A stretch of 64,000 bases of DNA from Cupriavidus basilensis (GCF_000876015.1 NZ_BBQM01000024.1:248001-312000); one strand, 5' to 3'; counted from the stretch's first letter, positions 49,317 through 57,762 are shown. Notes: a model not told the origin generated them from the letters alone. Translations and numbers: made by a program.

Positions 49317-50510
49317 TCAGGCGGCGCGGCGCTCGCCGCCGGCTTGCTGCAGCGGGAAGGCGCGCGTGGCGTGGTGCAGGACGCCGCCGACGATGGTGGC
49401 GCAGACCTGGGGCAGGGCGGGGTTGCGGTCGTCGACCAGGATGGCGTCGGCGCGCAGGCCGGGGCCGAGCGTGCCGCGGTCGGTCAGGCCGGCGGCGCGG
49501 GCCGGGTTGCGCGAGACCAGGTCCCACGCGGCCGGCAGCGGCAGCACGCCGAGCTGGGCGACGCGGAAGGCGGCCTGCAGCGGCGCCGGGTAGTAGTAGT
49601 CGGAGGCGAGCACGTCGCACAGGCCCGCGGCGATCATCTCGGTGGCGTCGGGCGCGCCGGTGTGGCTGCCGCCGCGCACCACGTTGGGCGCGCCGAACAC
49701 GGTCAGGTTGCGCAGCGCGCGCGCCGCGCGGGCCACGTCCACGGTCAGCGGGAACTCGGCGACGAGGCAGCCCTGCTGGTGGAAGCCCTGGCGCGTGGCG
49801 GCGTCGCCGTCGTCATGGGAGGCCACCTGCAGGCCGGCCGCGCGCGCCGCGGCGATCAGGCGGGCCACGGTGGCGGGCACCTCGCCGGCGCGCGCGGCGG
49901 CCTGCTCCAGGCGAGCGCGGAAGGTGGCCGTGTCGCACTCGGCGCGCTCGGCGTAGCCGGCGAGCTTGCGCGTGTCCTGCATGCGCCGGAGCATCATCGG
50001 CAGGTGATCGTTGATGGCCAGGAAGCGCACCTTGCCGCTGGCGATCCACGCCAGCGCGGTGTCCAGCCCGCCCACGTGGTGCGCCTCGAAGCGCAGGTGC
50101 ACGTGGTGCTGCGCGCCCAGCGCGCCGCGCATGCGCTCCAGCCCGTCGAACATGCGCTCGGCATAGGCCTCGCCGCGCAGTCCGCCTTCCCACGACAGCG
50201 TGACGCCGTGCAGCTCGGTGGTGATGCCGTGCGACAGCAGCTGGCGGTCCACGTCGAACAGCGCGCCGGCGTACGGGAAGCTGACGCCGGGGCGCGGCAT
50301 CACCGCGCGCTCGAAGGCGTCGCCGTGGATGTCGACGATGCCGGGCAGCACCAGCAGGTCGCCGGCGTCGAGCGTGGGCCCGGCGGCGCCGGGCGCGCCG
50401 ATGCAGCCGTCGCGGAACGCCAGGCTGGCCGGCGCGATGCCGCCGGCGGTGAGGACGCGCCGGCCGCTGAGGCCGGCGAGAGTGGGATGAGGGGCGAGAG
50501 TGGTATCCAT
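49317..50510 (-). CDS. phnM: PhnM paralogue (second copy, phnF-side)
   Basis: This 397-residue amidohydrolase-fold enzyme is of the PhnM family (ribose 1-alkylphosphonate 5-triphosphate diphosphatase). Metal-binding segments PGIVDIHGDAFERAVMPRPG, ELHGVTLSWEGG, VASHDDGDA, FGAPNVVRGGSHTGAP and LASDYYYPAPL are present. It keeps the RPGVSFP form seen in the Escherichia coli enzyme, whereas the copy at 56466 has a divergent form. It is followed by DUF1045 and phnN and preceded by phnF. A PhnF-like half-site lies 36 bases upstream of the start. Why two PhnM copies are kept is unclear. Confidence 0.9.
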   Translation of the reverse strand: MDTTLAPHPTLAGLSGRRVLTAGGIAPASLAFRDGCIGAPGAAGPTLDAGDLLVLPGIVDIHGDAFERAVMPRPGVSFPYAGALFDVDRQLLSHGITTELHGVTLSWEGGLRGEAYAERMFDGLERMRGALGAQHHVHLRFEAHHVGGLDTALAWIASGKVRFLAINDHLPMMLRRMQDTRKLAGYAERAECDTATFRARLEQAAARAGEVPATVARLIAAARAAGLQVASHDDGDAATRQGFHQQGCLVAEFPLTVDVARAARALRNLTVFGAPNVVRGGSHTGAPDATEMIAAGLCDVLASDYYYPAPLQAAFRVAQLGVLPLPAAWDLVSRNPARAAGLTDRGTLGPGLRADAILVDDRNPALPQVCATIVGGVLHHATRAFPLQQAGGERRAA

Positions 50511-50546
50511 GCTGGCGACCTTAGCGTGGTCAGATGACAAGCGGAT

Positions 50547-50556
50547 GTCTAGACCA
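50547..50556. promoter_or_regulatory. PhnF-like site upstream of phnM2
   Basis: GTCTAGACCA carries the palindrome GTCTAGAC. On the minus strand it reads TGGTCTAGAC, sharing TGGTCTAG with the site at 51523-51530 and close to the TGGTATAGACCA operator known for mycobacterial PhnF. Confidence 0.55.
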
Positions 50557-50655
50557 ATTTTGTTGCTCGGGCGGCCATCGCATGATGCGGCAATGGCCTG
50601 GAAAACGATGCTGCTGCCCGGCGCCCGGCGGCGCCGGTTTTCCTGTGCGGGCCTC

Positions 50656-51390
50656 TCAGTCCTGGTCGGCCACGGTCAGTTGCACCCAGTCGCCGGCGAA
50701 GCGCACCACGCTGTAGTGCAGCGGCGTGCCGGCGGTATCGACGTTGAGCGCTTCCACCTGCAGGATGGGCCGCGTCTTGGGCTGGTTGAGCTGGCGCGCC
50801 ACCGGCGCGGTCGGCATGGCCGCGGTGATGCGCGACCACTTGCGGGTGTAGTCGGCCACGCCGAAATGCGCGAGCGCCTTGGAGATCGACTGGCGCGCGC
50901 GCAACTGCGCCTCGAGCTCGGGGAAGCGCGCCGCATCGAAGTAGTGCTCGGCCACGTCGATGGTGCGCGCCTCGGCCTTGCCGAGCATCTGCACGCGCAG
51001 GATCGGGGCGTTGCGCGCCAGCCCCAGGTGCTTGGCGATCTCGGGCGCGCGCAGGGTCTGCGACTCGATCACCTCGACGTGGCCGCGCACGCCCTGGCTG
51101 GCCAGGTTCTGCGAGAAGCGCGTGCGCCGCCCGATGGCGTAGTCGATCGCGTGCTCCTGCACGAAGGTGCCGCGGCCCTGCTCGATGCGCACCAGCCCGT
51201 TCTGCTCCAGCTCGCCCATCGCGCGGCGGATGGTGTGGCGGTTGACGGCGAAGCGGCTGGCCAGCTCCGGCTCCGGCGGCAGGCGCTCGCCCGGTTCGTA
51301 GAGCTTGTTGCGGATGTCGAGCGCAAGGGCCTCGCCGATCTGGCGCCACACCGCGACTCCCGAACCCCGTTCGACTTCCTGTTCCAGCAT
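50656..51390 (-). CDS. phnF: Phosphonate regulator PhnF (GntR/HutC family)
   Basis: The 244-residue regulator has a GntR winged HTH (VWRQIGEALALDIRNKLYEPG; ASRFAVNRHTIRRAMGEL, EQGRGTFV) and a UTRA ligand-binding domain typical of HutC types. The C terminus (THISYSVVRFAGDWVQL-like) matches PhnF. It is divergent from phnG and precedes phnM2, so it likely regulates both. In-frame ATGs are at 51504, 51411 and 51390. I chose 51390 (MLEQEVERGSG) because the domain follows shortly, although 51411 is possible. PhoB and PhnF sites occupy the divergent region. Confidence 0.9.
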   Translation of the reverse strand: MLEQEVERGSGVAVWRQIGEALALDIRNKLYEPGERLPPEPELASRFAVNRHTIRRAMGELEQNGLVRIEQGRGTFVQEHAIDYAIGRRTRFSQNLASQGVRGHVEVIESQTLRAPEIAKHLGLARNAPILRVQMLGKAEARTIDVAEHYFDAARFPELEAQLRARQSISKALAHFGVADYTRKWSRITAAMPTAPVARQLNQPKTRPILQVEALNVDTAGTPLHYSVVRFAGDWVQLTVADQD

Positions 51391-51497
51391 CGTTTCCCGT
51401 CCCTTCGTCATCCAGCGTTCATCATCGGCATGCTTCAATGGAATGCGATTGTGCCTCAACGGCGCGCCGCGTGCGTCGATCCGGACAAGCTGGCGGG

Positions 51498-51515
51498 CCG
51501 TCATGAAAGATTCAT
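51498..51515 (+). promoter_or_regulatory. Pho-box-like repeat upstream of phnG
   Basis: CCGTCAT-GAAA-GATTCAT are two 7-base repeats 11 bases apart, 10 of 14 matching CTGTCAT-N4-CTGTCAT; the second repeat is weaker than the first. It lies about 73 bases before phnG. Confidence 0.55.
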
Positions 51516-51522
51516 CTGCCTG

Positions 51523-51530
51523 TGGTCTAG
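51523..51530 (+). promoter_or_regulatory. PhnF-like half-site upstream of phnG
   Basis: TGGTCTAG is identical to the sequence found (minus strand) upstream of phnM2. It falls between the Pho box and the phnG start, where a repressor would block transcription. Confidence 0.5.
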
Positions 51531-51560
51531 TTCGGTCGGTGGATGGTATTCTACATCTAA

Positions 51561-51576
51561 ACGTATAGACGTATAG
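51561..51576. repeat. Tandem 8-bp repeat before phnG
   Basis: ACGTATAG occurs twice head to tail, ending 11 bases before the phnG ATG. It is the most AT-rich spot of the promoter and contains TATAGAC, part of the mycobacterial PhnF operator wording. It may hold the -10 element or a further regulator contact. Confidence 0.6.
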
Positions 51577-51587
51577 GGGATGTACAG

Positions 51588-52100
51588 ATGGATCGAACCG
51601 ATACCGAAGATACCGAACGCACCGCCGGCGCCCCGCGCGGCCTCGCGGCGGAGCAGGCGGCGCGCGCCGCCTGGCTGCGCGAGCTGGCGCTGGCCGCGCC
51701 GGAAGCGCTCGAGCGGGCCTTCGGCGAGCTCGGCACGCTGCCCGCCCACCGGCTGCTGCGCAAGCCCGAGAGCGGCATGGCGATGGTGCGCGGCCGTGCC
51801 GGCGGCGCCGGCGCGCAGTTCAACCTGGGCGAAGTCAGCGTCACGCGCTGCGCGGTGACGATGGCGTCGGACGAGGGCGGCGTGGTCGGCGTGGGTTATG
51901 TGCAGGGCCGCACCCACCGCCAGGCGGAACAGATCGCGGTGCTGGACGCGCTGCTGCAGCTGCCCGGCTGGCACGAGCGCGTGCAGGCCGCGGTGGTCGC
52001 CCCGCTGGCGCAGGCGCGCGCGGCGCGCGACGCGCGGCAGGCGGCGGTGGCGGCACAGACCAAGGTGGAGTTTTTTACGATGGTGCGTGGAGAGGATTGA
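51588..52100 (+). CDS. phnG: C-P lyase core subunit PhnG
   Basis: The 170-residue protein is PhnG, part of the PhnGHIJ core that couples alkylphosphonate to ATP-derived ribose triphosphate. Recognisable are ELGTLPAHRLLRKPESGMAMVRGR, the FNLGEVSVTRCAVTM strand and GVGYVQGRTHRQAEQIAVLDALLQ (in short pieces), all conserved in the family. GGGGA lies before ATG 51588. It is first of phnG-H-I-J-K-L-M and is driven by the divergent region shared with phnF. Length is normal, with a 20-residue extra N-terminal stretch of Asp, Glu and Thr. Confidence 0.94.
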   Translation: MDRTDTEDTERTAGAPRGLAAEQAARAAWLRELALAAPEALERAFGELGTLPAHRLLRKPESGMAMVRGRAGGAGAQFNLGEVSVTRCAVTMASDEGGVVGVGYVQGRTHRQAEQIAVLDALLQLPGWHERVQAAVVAPLAQARAARDARQAAVAAQTKVEFFTMVRGED

Positions 52101-52101
52101 G

Positions 52102-52752
52102 ATGCCAGGCCAAGCGATTGCCGCCCCGGCGGCAGGTAGTGACAACGCGGCCGCGGGCCGTGCCGGCGCGGCGATGCTGCTGCCCGGCTTCGACGACGCG
52201 GTGACGTCGGCGCAGCGCACCTTCCGCGCCGCGCTGGACGCGATGTCGCGTCCCGGCAGCGTGCGCGAGCTGCATGAGCCCTGCGGCGTGCCGCACGGCC
52301 TGTCGCCGGCGCTGAGCGCGCTGCTGCTGACGCTGGTGGACGCCGACACGCCGCTGTGGCTGCCGCCCGGCACGCCCGCGGCGGTGCGCGCCTTCCTGCG
52401 CTTCCATTGCGGCTGCCCGCTGGTGGACGAGGTGGCGCGGGCGGTCTTCGTGGCGGTGCCGGCGGGCCATGCCGCGCCGGACCTCGCGGACTGCGCCCAG
52501 GGCGATCCGGCCTACCCGGACCGCTCCGCCACGCTGCTGCTGGAAGTGGCCTCGCTGGCTAACGGCCCGGCGGCGACGCTGCGCGGCCCCGGCATCGAGC
52601 ACGAGGCCACGCTGCGCGCGCAAGGCCTGCCCGCCGCTTTCTGGACCCAGTGGCGGGACAACCACGCGCGTTTCCCGCTCGGCGTCGACGTGCTGCTGAC
52701 CAGCGGCCACGCCCTGAGCGCGCTGCCGCGCACCACCCAGGTGGAGGCCTGA
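52102..52752 (+). CDS. phnH: C-P lyase core subunit PhnH
   Basis: The 216-residue PhnH has the typical start of the core (GFDDAVTSAQRTFRAALDAMSRPGS), VDADTPLWLP, and the end of the fold in NHARFPLGVDVLLTSGHALSALPRTTQVE (split into short blocks here). It is a PLP-fold-like subunit of the PhnGHIJ complex. GGAGAGGA precedes ATG 52102, one base after the phnG stop. Extra residues at the start (MPGQAIAAPAAGSDN) are low complexity. Confidence 0.94.
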   Translation: MPGQAIAAPAAGSDNAAAGRAGAAMLLPGFDDAVTSAQRTFRAALDAMSRPGSVRELHEPCGVPHGLSPALSALLLTLVDADTPLWLPPGTPAAVRAFLRFHCGCPLVDEVARAVFVAVPAGHAAPDLADCAQGDPAYPDRSATLLLEVASLANGPAATLRGPGIEHEATLRAQGLPAAFWTQWRDNHARFPLGVDVLLTSGHALSALPRTTQVEA

Positions 52753-52753
52753 C

Positions 52754-53899
52754 ATGTACGTAGCCGTCAAAGGTGGCGAACGCGCCATCCTGAATTCCTA
52801 TCGCATGCTCGACGACTACCGCCGCGGCGACCGCGCCGTGCCGGAGCTGACGCTGGCGCAGGTGCGCGAGCAGATGCCGCTGGCGGTGTCGCGCGTGATG
52901 GCCGAGGGCTCGCTGTACGACCCGCACCTCGCCGCGCTGGCCATCAAGCAGGCCGCGGGCGACCTGATCGAGGCCGTGTTCCTGCTGCGCGCCTACCGCA
53001 CCACGCTGCCGCGCTTCGGCTATTGCGCGCCGCTCGATACCGGCACCATGCGCCTGCAGCGCCGGATTTCGTCGACCTTCAAGGACGTGCCGGGCGGGCA
53101 GGTGCTCGGGCCGACCTACGACTACACCCAGCGCCTGCTCGACTTCACGCTGGAGGCCGAGCGCGACCGCGCGCCGCTGCCGCCCGCGCAGGCGACGCTC
53201 GATGCGCGCATGCCGCGCGTGACTGACCTGCTGCGCCAGGAATCGCTGATCGAGCCGGAGACCGTGCCGGCCGGCGACCCCGCTCCGCCCGACCTGACGC
53301 GCGAGCCGCTGGCATTGCCGGCGGCGCGCCCCGCGCGCCTGCAGAACCTGGCGCGCGCCGACGAAGGCTTCCTGCTGTCGATGGGCTATTCCACCCAGCG
53401 CGGCTACGGCAACTCGCATCCGTTCGCGGCCGAGATCCGCTACGGCCAGGCGGAGGTGGAGCTGTTCGTGGAGGAGCTCGGCTTTGCCGTGACCATCGGC
53501 GAGGTCGAAGTCACCGAATGCCAGATGGTCAGCCAGTTCGCCGGCAACGCGCAGGAAGGGCCGAGCTTCACGCGCGGCTACGGCCTGGTGTTCGGCTACG
53601 GCGAGCGCAAGGCCATGTCGATGGCGCTGGCCGACCGCGCCATGCGCGCCGCCGAACTGGGCGAGGCCGCCGACGCGCCCGCCAACGACATCGAGTTCAT
53701 GCTCTACCACAGCGACAACGTGGAAGCGTCCGGCTTCACGCAGCATCTGAAGCTGCCGCACTACGTGGACTTCCAGACCAACCTCGAACTGCTGCGCCGG
53801 CTGCGCGCCGAGCGCGCCCAGGCCGCGCCGGCCGGGCCCGAAGCGGACGCCCGGCCCGCGCAGGACGGCCCGCAAGCGCAGGAGGCACTCGCATCATGA
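52754..53899 (+). CDS. phnI: C-P lyase core subunit PhnI
   Basis: The 381-residue PhnI contains MYVAVKGGERAILNSYRML, FGYCAPLDTGTMRLQRRISS, GYSTQRGYGNSHPFAAEIR and VTECQMVSQFAGN, all signature blocks. PhnI is the nucleosidase subunit that displaces adenine from ATP with phosphonate. It starts one base after phnH ends and overlaps phnJ by 4 bases (ATGA), so translation is coupled. An acidic and Ala/Pro-rich tail of about 25 residues follows the family end. All strand and metal-site motifs I can recognise are intact. Confidence 0.95.
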   Translation: MYVAVKGGERAILNSYRMLDDYRRGDRAVPELTLAQVREQMPLAVSRVMAEGSLYDPHLAALAIKQAAGDLIEAVFLLRAYRTTLPRFGYCAPLDTGTMRLQRRISSTFKDVPGGQVLGPTYDYTQRLLDFTLEAERDRAPLPPAQATLDARMPRVTDLLRQESLIEPETVPAGDPAPPDLTREPLALPAARPARLQNLARADEGFLLSMGYSTQRGYGNSHPFAAEIRYGQAEVELFVEELGFAVTIGEVEVTECQMVSQFAGNAQEGPSFTRGYGLVFGYGERKAMSMALADRAMRAAELGEAADAPANDIEFMLYHSDNVEASGFTQHLKLPHYVDFQTNLELLRRLRAERAQAAPAGPEADARPAQDGPQAQEALAS

Positions 53900-54858
53900 C
53901 CAACGCCAGCACGACCCCCAACGAGAATGCCGCGCCCGACGCCGTGGTGCGCGACGAGCACTACAACTTCGGCTACCTCGACGAATCCACCAAGCGCATG
54001 CTGCGCCGCGCGCTGCTCAAGGCGGTGGCGATCCCCGGCTACCAGGTGCCGTTCGGCAGCCGCGAGATGCCGCTGCCCTACGGCTGGGGCACCGGCGGCA
54101 TCCAGGTCACGGCCTCCGTCATCGGCGGCGACGACGTGCTCAAGGTGATCGACCAGGGCTCGGACGACACCACCAACGCCATCAACATCCGCCGCTTCTT
54201 CGGCCGCGTCACCGGCGTGCGCACCACCGAGCGCACCGCCGAGGCCAGCATCGTGCAGACCCGCCACCGCATCCCCGAGACGCCGCTGGCGGCCGGGCAG
54301 ATCATGGTGTTCCAGGTGCCTATCCCCGAGCCGCTGCGCTGGCTGGAGCCGAGCGAGACCGAGACGCGCACCATGCACGCGCTGGCCGAATACGGCGCCA
54401 TGCACGTCAAGCTGTACGAGGACATCGCGCGCCACGGCCGCATCGCCACCACCTACGACTACCCGGTGATGGTGAACCGGCGCTACATGATGCGGCCCTC
54501 GCCGATCCCCAAGTTCGACAACCCCAAGCTGGACCACAGCCCGGCGCTGATGCTGTTCGGCGCGGGGCGCGAGAAGCGCGTCTACGCGGTGCCGCCGTAC
54601 ACCAGCGTCAAGAGCCTGGACTTCGACGACCATCCGTTCGCGGTGGAGACCTGGGCCGGCTGCTGCGAGCTGTGCGGCTCGACCGACAGCTATCTCGACG
54701 AGATCATCATCGACGACGCGGGCGGGCGCATGTTCGTCTGCTCCGACACCGAATACTGCGCCACGCGCCAGGAGCAGGGCCTGACCGGCCCGGCCAACGC
54801 CGCGGACAGCGCCGGTAGCACCAGCACCAGCACCAGCACCAGCAAGGAGCCAGCATGA
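53896..54858 (+). CDS. phnJ: C-P lyase PhnJ (radical SAM)
   Basis: The 320-residue PhnJ is the catalytic C-P lyase, cleaving ribose 1-alkylphosphonate 5-phosphate with a SAM-derived radical. It has YNFGYLDESTKRMLRRALLKA (given in part), PYGWGTGGIQVTASV and the atypical iron-sulfur motif CCELCGSTDSYLDEIII, followed by FVCSDTEYC, which supplies the cluster and catalytic Cys residues. The end carries STSTSTSTSK, a simple Ser-Thr repeat encoded by tandem AGCACC units not found in other PhnJ proteins I know. It overlaps phnI and phnK by 4 bases at each end. Confidence 0.96.
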   Translation: MTNASTTPNENAAPDAVVRDEHYNFGYLDESTKRMLRRALLKAVAIPGYQVPFGSREMPLPYGWGTGGIQVTASVIGGDDVLKVIDQGSDDTTNAINIRRFFGRVTGVRTTERTAEASIVQTRHRIPETPLAAGQIMVFQVPIPEPLRWLEPSETETRTMHALAEYGAMHVKLYEDIARHGRIATTYDYPVMVNRRYMMRPSPIPKFDNPKLDHSPALMLFGAGREKRVYAVPPYTSVKSLDFDDHPFAVETWAGCCELCGSTDSYLDEIIIDDAGGRMFVCSDTEYCATRQEQGLTGPANAADSAGSTSTSTSTSKEPA

Positions 54859-55637
54859 GCCGCACCGACCAGCCGCTGTTGTCCGTGCGCGGCCTGACCC
54901 GCACCTGGGACGGCGTGCACGGCTGCCACGACGTGAGCTTCGACCTGTTCCCCGGCGAGGTGCTGTGCGTGGTGGGCGAATCCGGCTCGGGCAAGAGCAC
55001 GCTGCTGCAGGCGGTGTCGTGGCAGGCCGCGCCCGAGGCGGGCAGCGTCAGCTACGACACCCGCGAGCAGGGCCTGACCGACCTCGCCACGCTGTCGGAC
55101 GCGCGCCTGCGGCTGCTGGCGCGCACCGACTGGGGCTTCGTGCGGCAGAACGCGCGCGACGGCCTGCGCATGCGCGTGAGCGCCGGCGCCAACATCGCCG
55201 AGCGCCTGATGGCGGTGGGCGGGCGCCACTACGGCGAGCTGCGCCAGGTGGCCGGCACCTGGATGGAGCGCATGGAGCTGGACCTCGGCCGCCTGGACGA
55301 CGCGCCGGCCAGCTTCTCGGGCGGCATGCAGCAGCGCCTGCAGATCGCCCGCAACCTGGTCACGCATCCGCGCCTGGTGTTCATGGACGAGCCCACCGCC
55401 TCGCTCGACGTGTCCGTGCAGGCGCGCCTGCTGGACCTGCTGCGCGGCCTGGTGGCCGACCTGGGGCTGGCCGCCATCATCGTCACCCACGACCTCGCCG
55501 TGGCGCGCCTGCTGGCGCACCGCACGCTGGTGATGCAGGGCGGGCGCGTGGTGGAAAGCGGCCTGACCGACCAGATCCTCGACGACCCGCACCACCCGTA
55601 CACCCAGTTGCTGGTGTCCTCCATCCTGCAGAGCTGA
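54855..55637 (+). CDS. phnK: C-P lyase accessory ATPase PhnK
   Basis: The 260-residue ABC-type ATPase has Walker A VVGESGSGKSTLLQAV, signature FSGGMQQRLQIARNLV, Walker B LVFMDEPTASLDVSV and switch His IIVTHDLAVARL. The DWGFVRQNARDGLRMRVSAG segment is diagnostic of PhnK. PhnK docks on PhnGHIJ and hydrolyses ATP in complex assembly; it is not a transporter. It overlaps phnJ by 4 bases and is followed after 2 bases by phnL. The order phnJ-phnK-phnL is conserved across bacteria. Confidence 0.95.
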   Translation: MSRTDQPLLSVRGLTRTWDGVHGCHDVSFDLFPGEVLCVVGESGSGKSTLLQAVSWQAAPEAGSVSYDTREQGLTDLATLSDARLRLLARTDWGFVRQNARDGLRMRVSAGANIAERLMAVGGRHYGELRQVAGTWMERMELDLGRLDDAPASFSGGMQQRLQIARNLVTHPRLVFMDEPTASLDVSVQARLLDLLRGLVADLGLAAIIVTHDLAVARLLAHRTLVMQGGRVVESGLTDQILDDPHHPYTQLLVSSILQS

Positions 55638-55639
55638 AC

Positions 55640-56422
55640 ATGACGCAAGACTTCGACACCAATCTCGCCGCCAACGCTGCCGATGCCGGCGACCCGCGCC
55701 GCATCGCGGTGCGCGGCCTGGGCAAGACCTTCGTGCTGCACAACCAGGGCGGCACGCGCCTGCCGGTGCTGCAGGCCATCGACTTCGACGCCGCCGCCGG
55801 CGAATGCGTGGTGCTGGCCGGCAGCTCCGGCGCGGGCAAGAGCACGCTGCTGCGCTGCCTGTACGGCAACTACCTGGCCACCGAAGGCAGCATCCGCATC
55901 CGCGACGACGCCGAGTGGGTGGAACTGACCCGCGCGCCCGAGCAGCGCATCCTGCGGCTGCGGCGCGAGGTGATCGGCTACGTCAGCCAGTTCCTGCGCG
56001 TGATTCCGCGCGTGAGCACGCTCGACGTGGTGGCCGAGCCGCTGCAGCAGCGCGGCGCCAGCTTCGAGGAAGCGCGCGAGCGCGCCGCCGTGCTGCTGGC
56101 GCGGCTGCAGGTGCCGGGCCGGCTGTGGGCGCTGCCGCCGGCCACCTTCTCGGGCGGCGAGCAGCAGCGCGTGAACATCGCGCGCGGGCTGATCGGCGGC
56201 CATCCGGTGCTGCTGCTGGACGAGCCCACGGCCTCGCTCGACGCCGACAACCGCGCGGTGGTGGTGGCGCTGATCCGCGAGGCGCTGGCCGAGGGCCGCT
56301 GCCTGGTCGGCATCTTCCACGACGAGGCGGTGCGCGATGCCGTGGCCACGCGCCTGCTGCCGCTGCACCCGGTGGCGGGCGCCGACGCGCCGGCCGGCCG
56401 GCTGTCCGCCGTGCCGGCCTGA
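55640..56422 (+). CDS. phnL: C-P lyase accessory ATPase PhnL
   Basis: The 260-residue PhnL has FVLHNQGGTRLPVL, Walker A LAGSSGAGKSTLLRCLYGNY, the PhnL-typical VIGYVSQFLRVIPRVSTLDVVAEPL (split), signature FSGGEQQRVNIARGL and Walker B VLLLDEPTASLDADN. The switch region is IFHDEAVRDAVATR. PhnL forms a PhnK-PhnL dimer on the C-P lyase complex. It lies 2 bases after phnK and 43 before phnM. All ATPase motifs are intact. Confidence 0.95.
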   Translation: MTQDFDTNLAANAADAGDPRRIAVRGLGKTFVLHNQGGTRLPVLQAIDFDAAAGECVVLAGSSGAGKSTLLRCLYGNYLATEGSIRIRDDAEWVELTRAPEQRILRLRREVIGYVSQFLRVIPRVSTLDVVAEPLQQRGASFEEARERAAVLLARLQVPGRLWALPPATFSGGEQQRVNIARGLIGGHPVLLLDEPTASLDADNRAVVVALIREALAEGRCLVGIFHDEAVRDAVATRLLPLHPVAGADAPAGRLSAVPA

Positions 56423-56465
56423 ACCTCCCGTTTTTTCCGTGCCTGACCCGTACCCGGAACCGACC

Positions 56466-57689
56466 ATGCTTCCTGCCTACCTGACCCGCGCGCGCATCGT
56501 GCTGCCCGACGGCGTGCTGAGCGACAGCGCGCTGCTGATCGAGGACGGCCGCATCGCGGCCATCGAACCCGACGCCGCCGACGTGCCGCGCGCCGCCCAG
56601 GTCATCGACCTGCGCGGCCAGACCCTGATGCCCGGCCTGATCGACCTGCACTGCGACGCCATCGAGAAAGAAGCCGAGCCGCGCTCGCGCGTGATGTTCC
56701 CGCTGGACTTCGCCGTGGCCCAGGTGGACCGCCGCAACGCCGCGGCCGGCATCACCACGCCGTACCACGCGCTGTCGTTCGCCAGCACGCAGTTCGGCGT
56801 GCGCAACAACGAGACCGCCTCGCAGATCGTGCGCACCGTGGCCGCCTTCCGCGCGCACAGCCTGGTGGACAACCGCATCCACTGCCGCTACGAAGTCACC
56901 GACGCCAGCGCGCTGCCGGTGCTGGAGACGCTGCTCGAAGCCGGCGTGGTGGACCTGATCTCGGTGATGGACCACTCGCCGGGCCAGGGCCAGTTCAAGA
57001 CGCTCGAAGCCTACGTGGCCTACATGATCGGCAACCACGACATGAGCCGCGAGGAAGCCGTCGCCGCGGCCGACAGGAAGGCCGCCGCGCAGCAGGGCGC
57101 GCTCGCGCGCGTGGAGCATCTGCTGGCGCTGGCCGCGCGTCTGGGCGTGCCGGCCGCCAGCCATGACGACGACTCGGTGCAGCGCATCGCCACCATGCAG
57201 GCGCTGGGCGTGCGCATGAGCGAGTTCCCGATCAACCTGGAGACCGCGCAGGCCGCCGTGGCGCGCGGCCTGCCGACCATCCTGGGCGCGCCCAACGTGC
57301 TGCGCGGGCAGAGCCAGAGCGGCTCGATGCGCGCCATCGACGCCATCCGCGCCGGCGTGGCCGACTGCCTGTGCTCGGACTACCAGCCCTCCACGCTGAT
57401 CGCCGCGGCCTTCGCCGCCGAGCGCGAGGCGGAGCTCACGCCGTCGCAGGCGGCCGCGCTGGTCAGCGCCAACCCGGCGCTGGCCTGCGGCCTGTCCGAC
57501 CGCGGCCGCATCGAGCCCGGGCTGCGCGCCGACCTGGTGGCGGTGGCCACGGTGGCGGGGCAGCCGCTGGTCACGCACACGTGGTCGTGCGGGCGGCTGG
57601 TGTTCTCGGCCGGTTATCCGGCCAGCGCCGTGAGCGCGGGCCATGCCGGCGCGGCGCCGGTGCGCGGCGAGGGGCGCGTGGCGGCGTGA
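56466..57689 (+). CDS. phnM: PhnM, C-P lyase pathway diphosphatase (operon copy)
   Basis: The 407-residue enzyme releases pyrophosphate from ribose 1-alkylphosphonate 5-triphosphate. Metal-binding segments are PGLIDLHCDAIEKEAEPRSR, SVMDHSPGQGQF, AASHDDDSVQ, LGAPNVLRGQSQSGS and LCSDYQPSTL. The first block departs from the classical RPG form by EPRSRVMFP. It is the last gene of the phnG-M operon. Its paralogue lies at 49317-50510. Both keep the His, Asp and Lys/Glu ligands I can recognise, so both may be active on different alkyl substrates. Confidence 0.94.
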   Translation: MLPAYLTRARIVLPDGVLSDSALLIEDGRIAAIEPDAADVPRAAQVIDLRGQTLMPGLIDLHCDAIEKEAEPRSRVMFPLDFAVAQVDRRNAAAGITTPYHALSFASTQFGVRNNETASQIVRTVAAFRAHSLVDNRIHCRYEVTDASALPVLETLLEAGVVDLISVMDHSPGQGQFKTLEAYVAYMIGNHDMSREEAVAAADRKAAAQQGALARVEHLLALAARLGVPAASHDDDSVQRIATMQALGVRMSEFPINLETAQAAVARGLPTILGAPNVLRGQSQSGSMRAIDAIRAGVADCLCSDYQPSTLIAAAFAAEREAELTPSQAAALVSANPALACGLSDRGRIEPGLRADLVAVATVAGQPLVTHTWSCGRLVFSAGYPASAVSAGHAGAAPVRGEGRVAA

Positions 57690-57762
57690 GCGCCCGCGCG
57701 GGTTGCGGCGCGCGGAAGGCGGGAAAGAAGGCGGGGAGAAGGATGGGGAAGCGGCGCGGACG

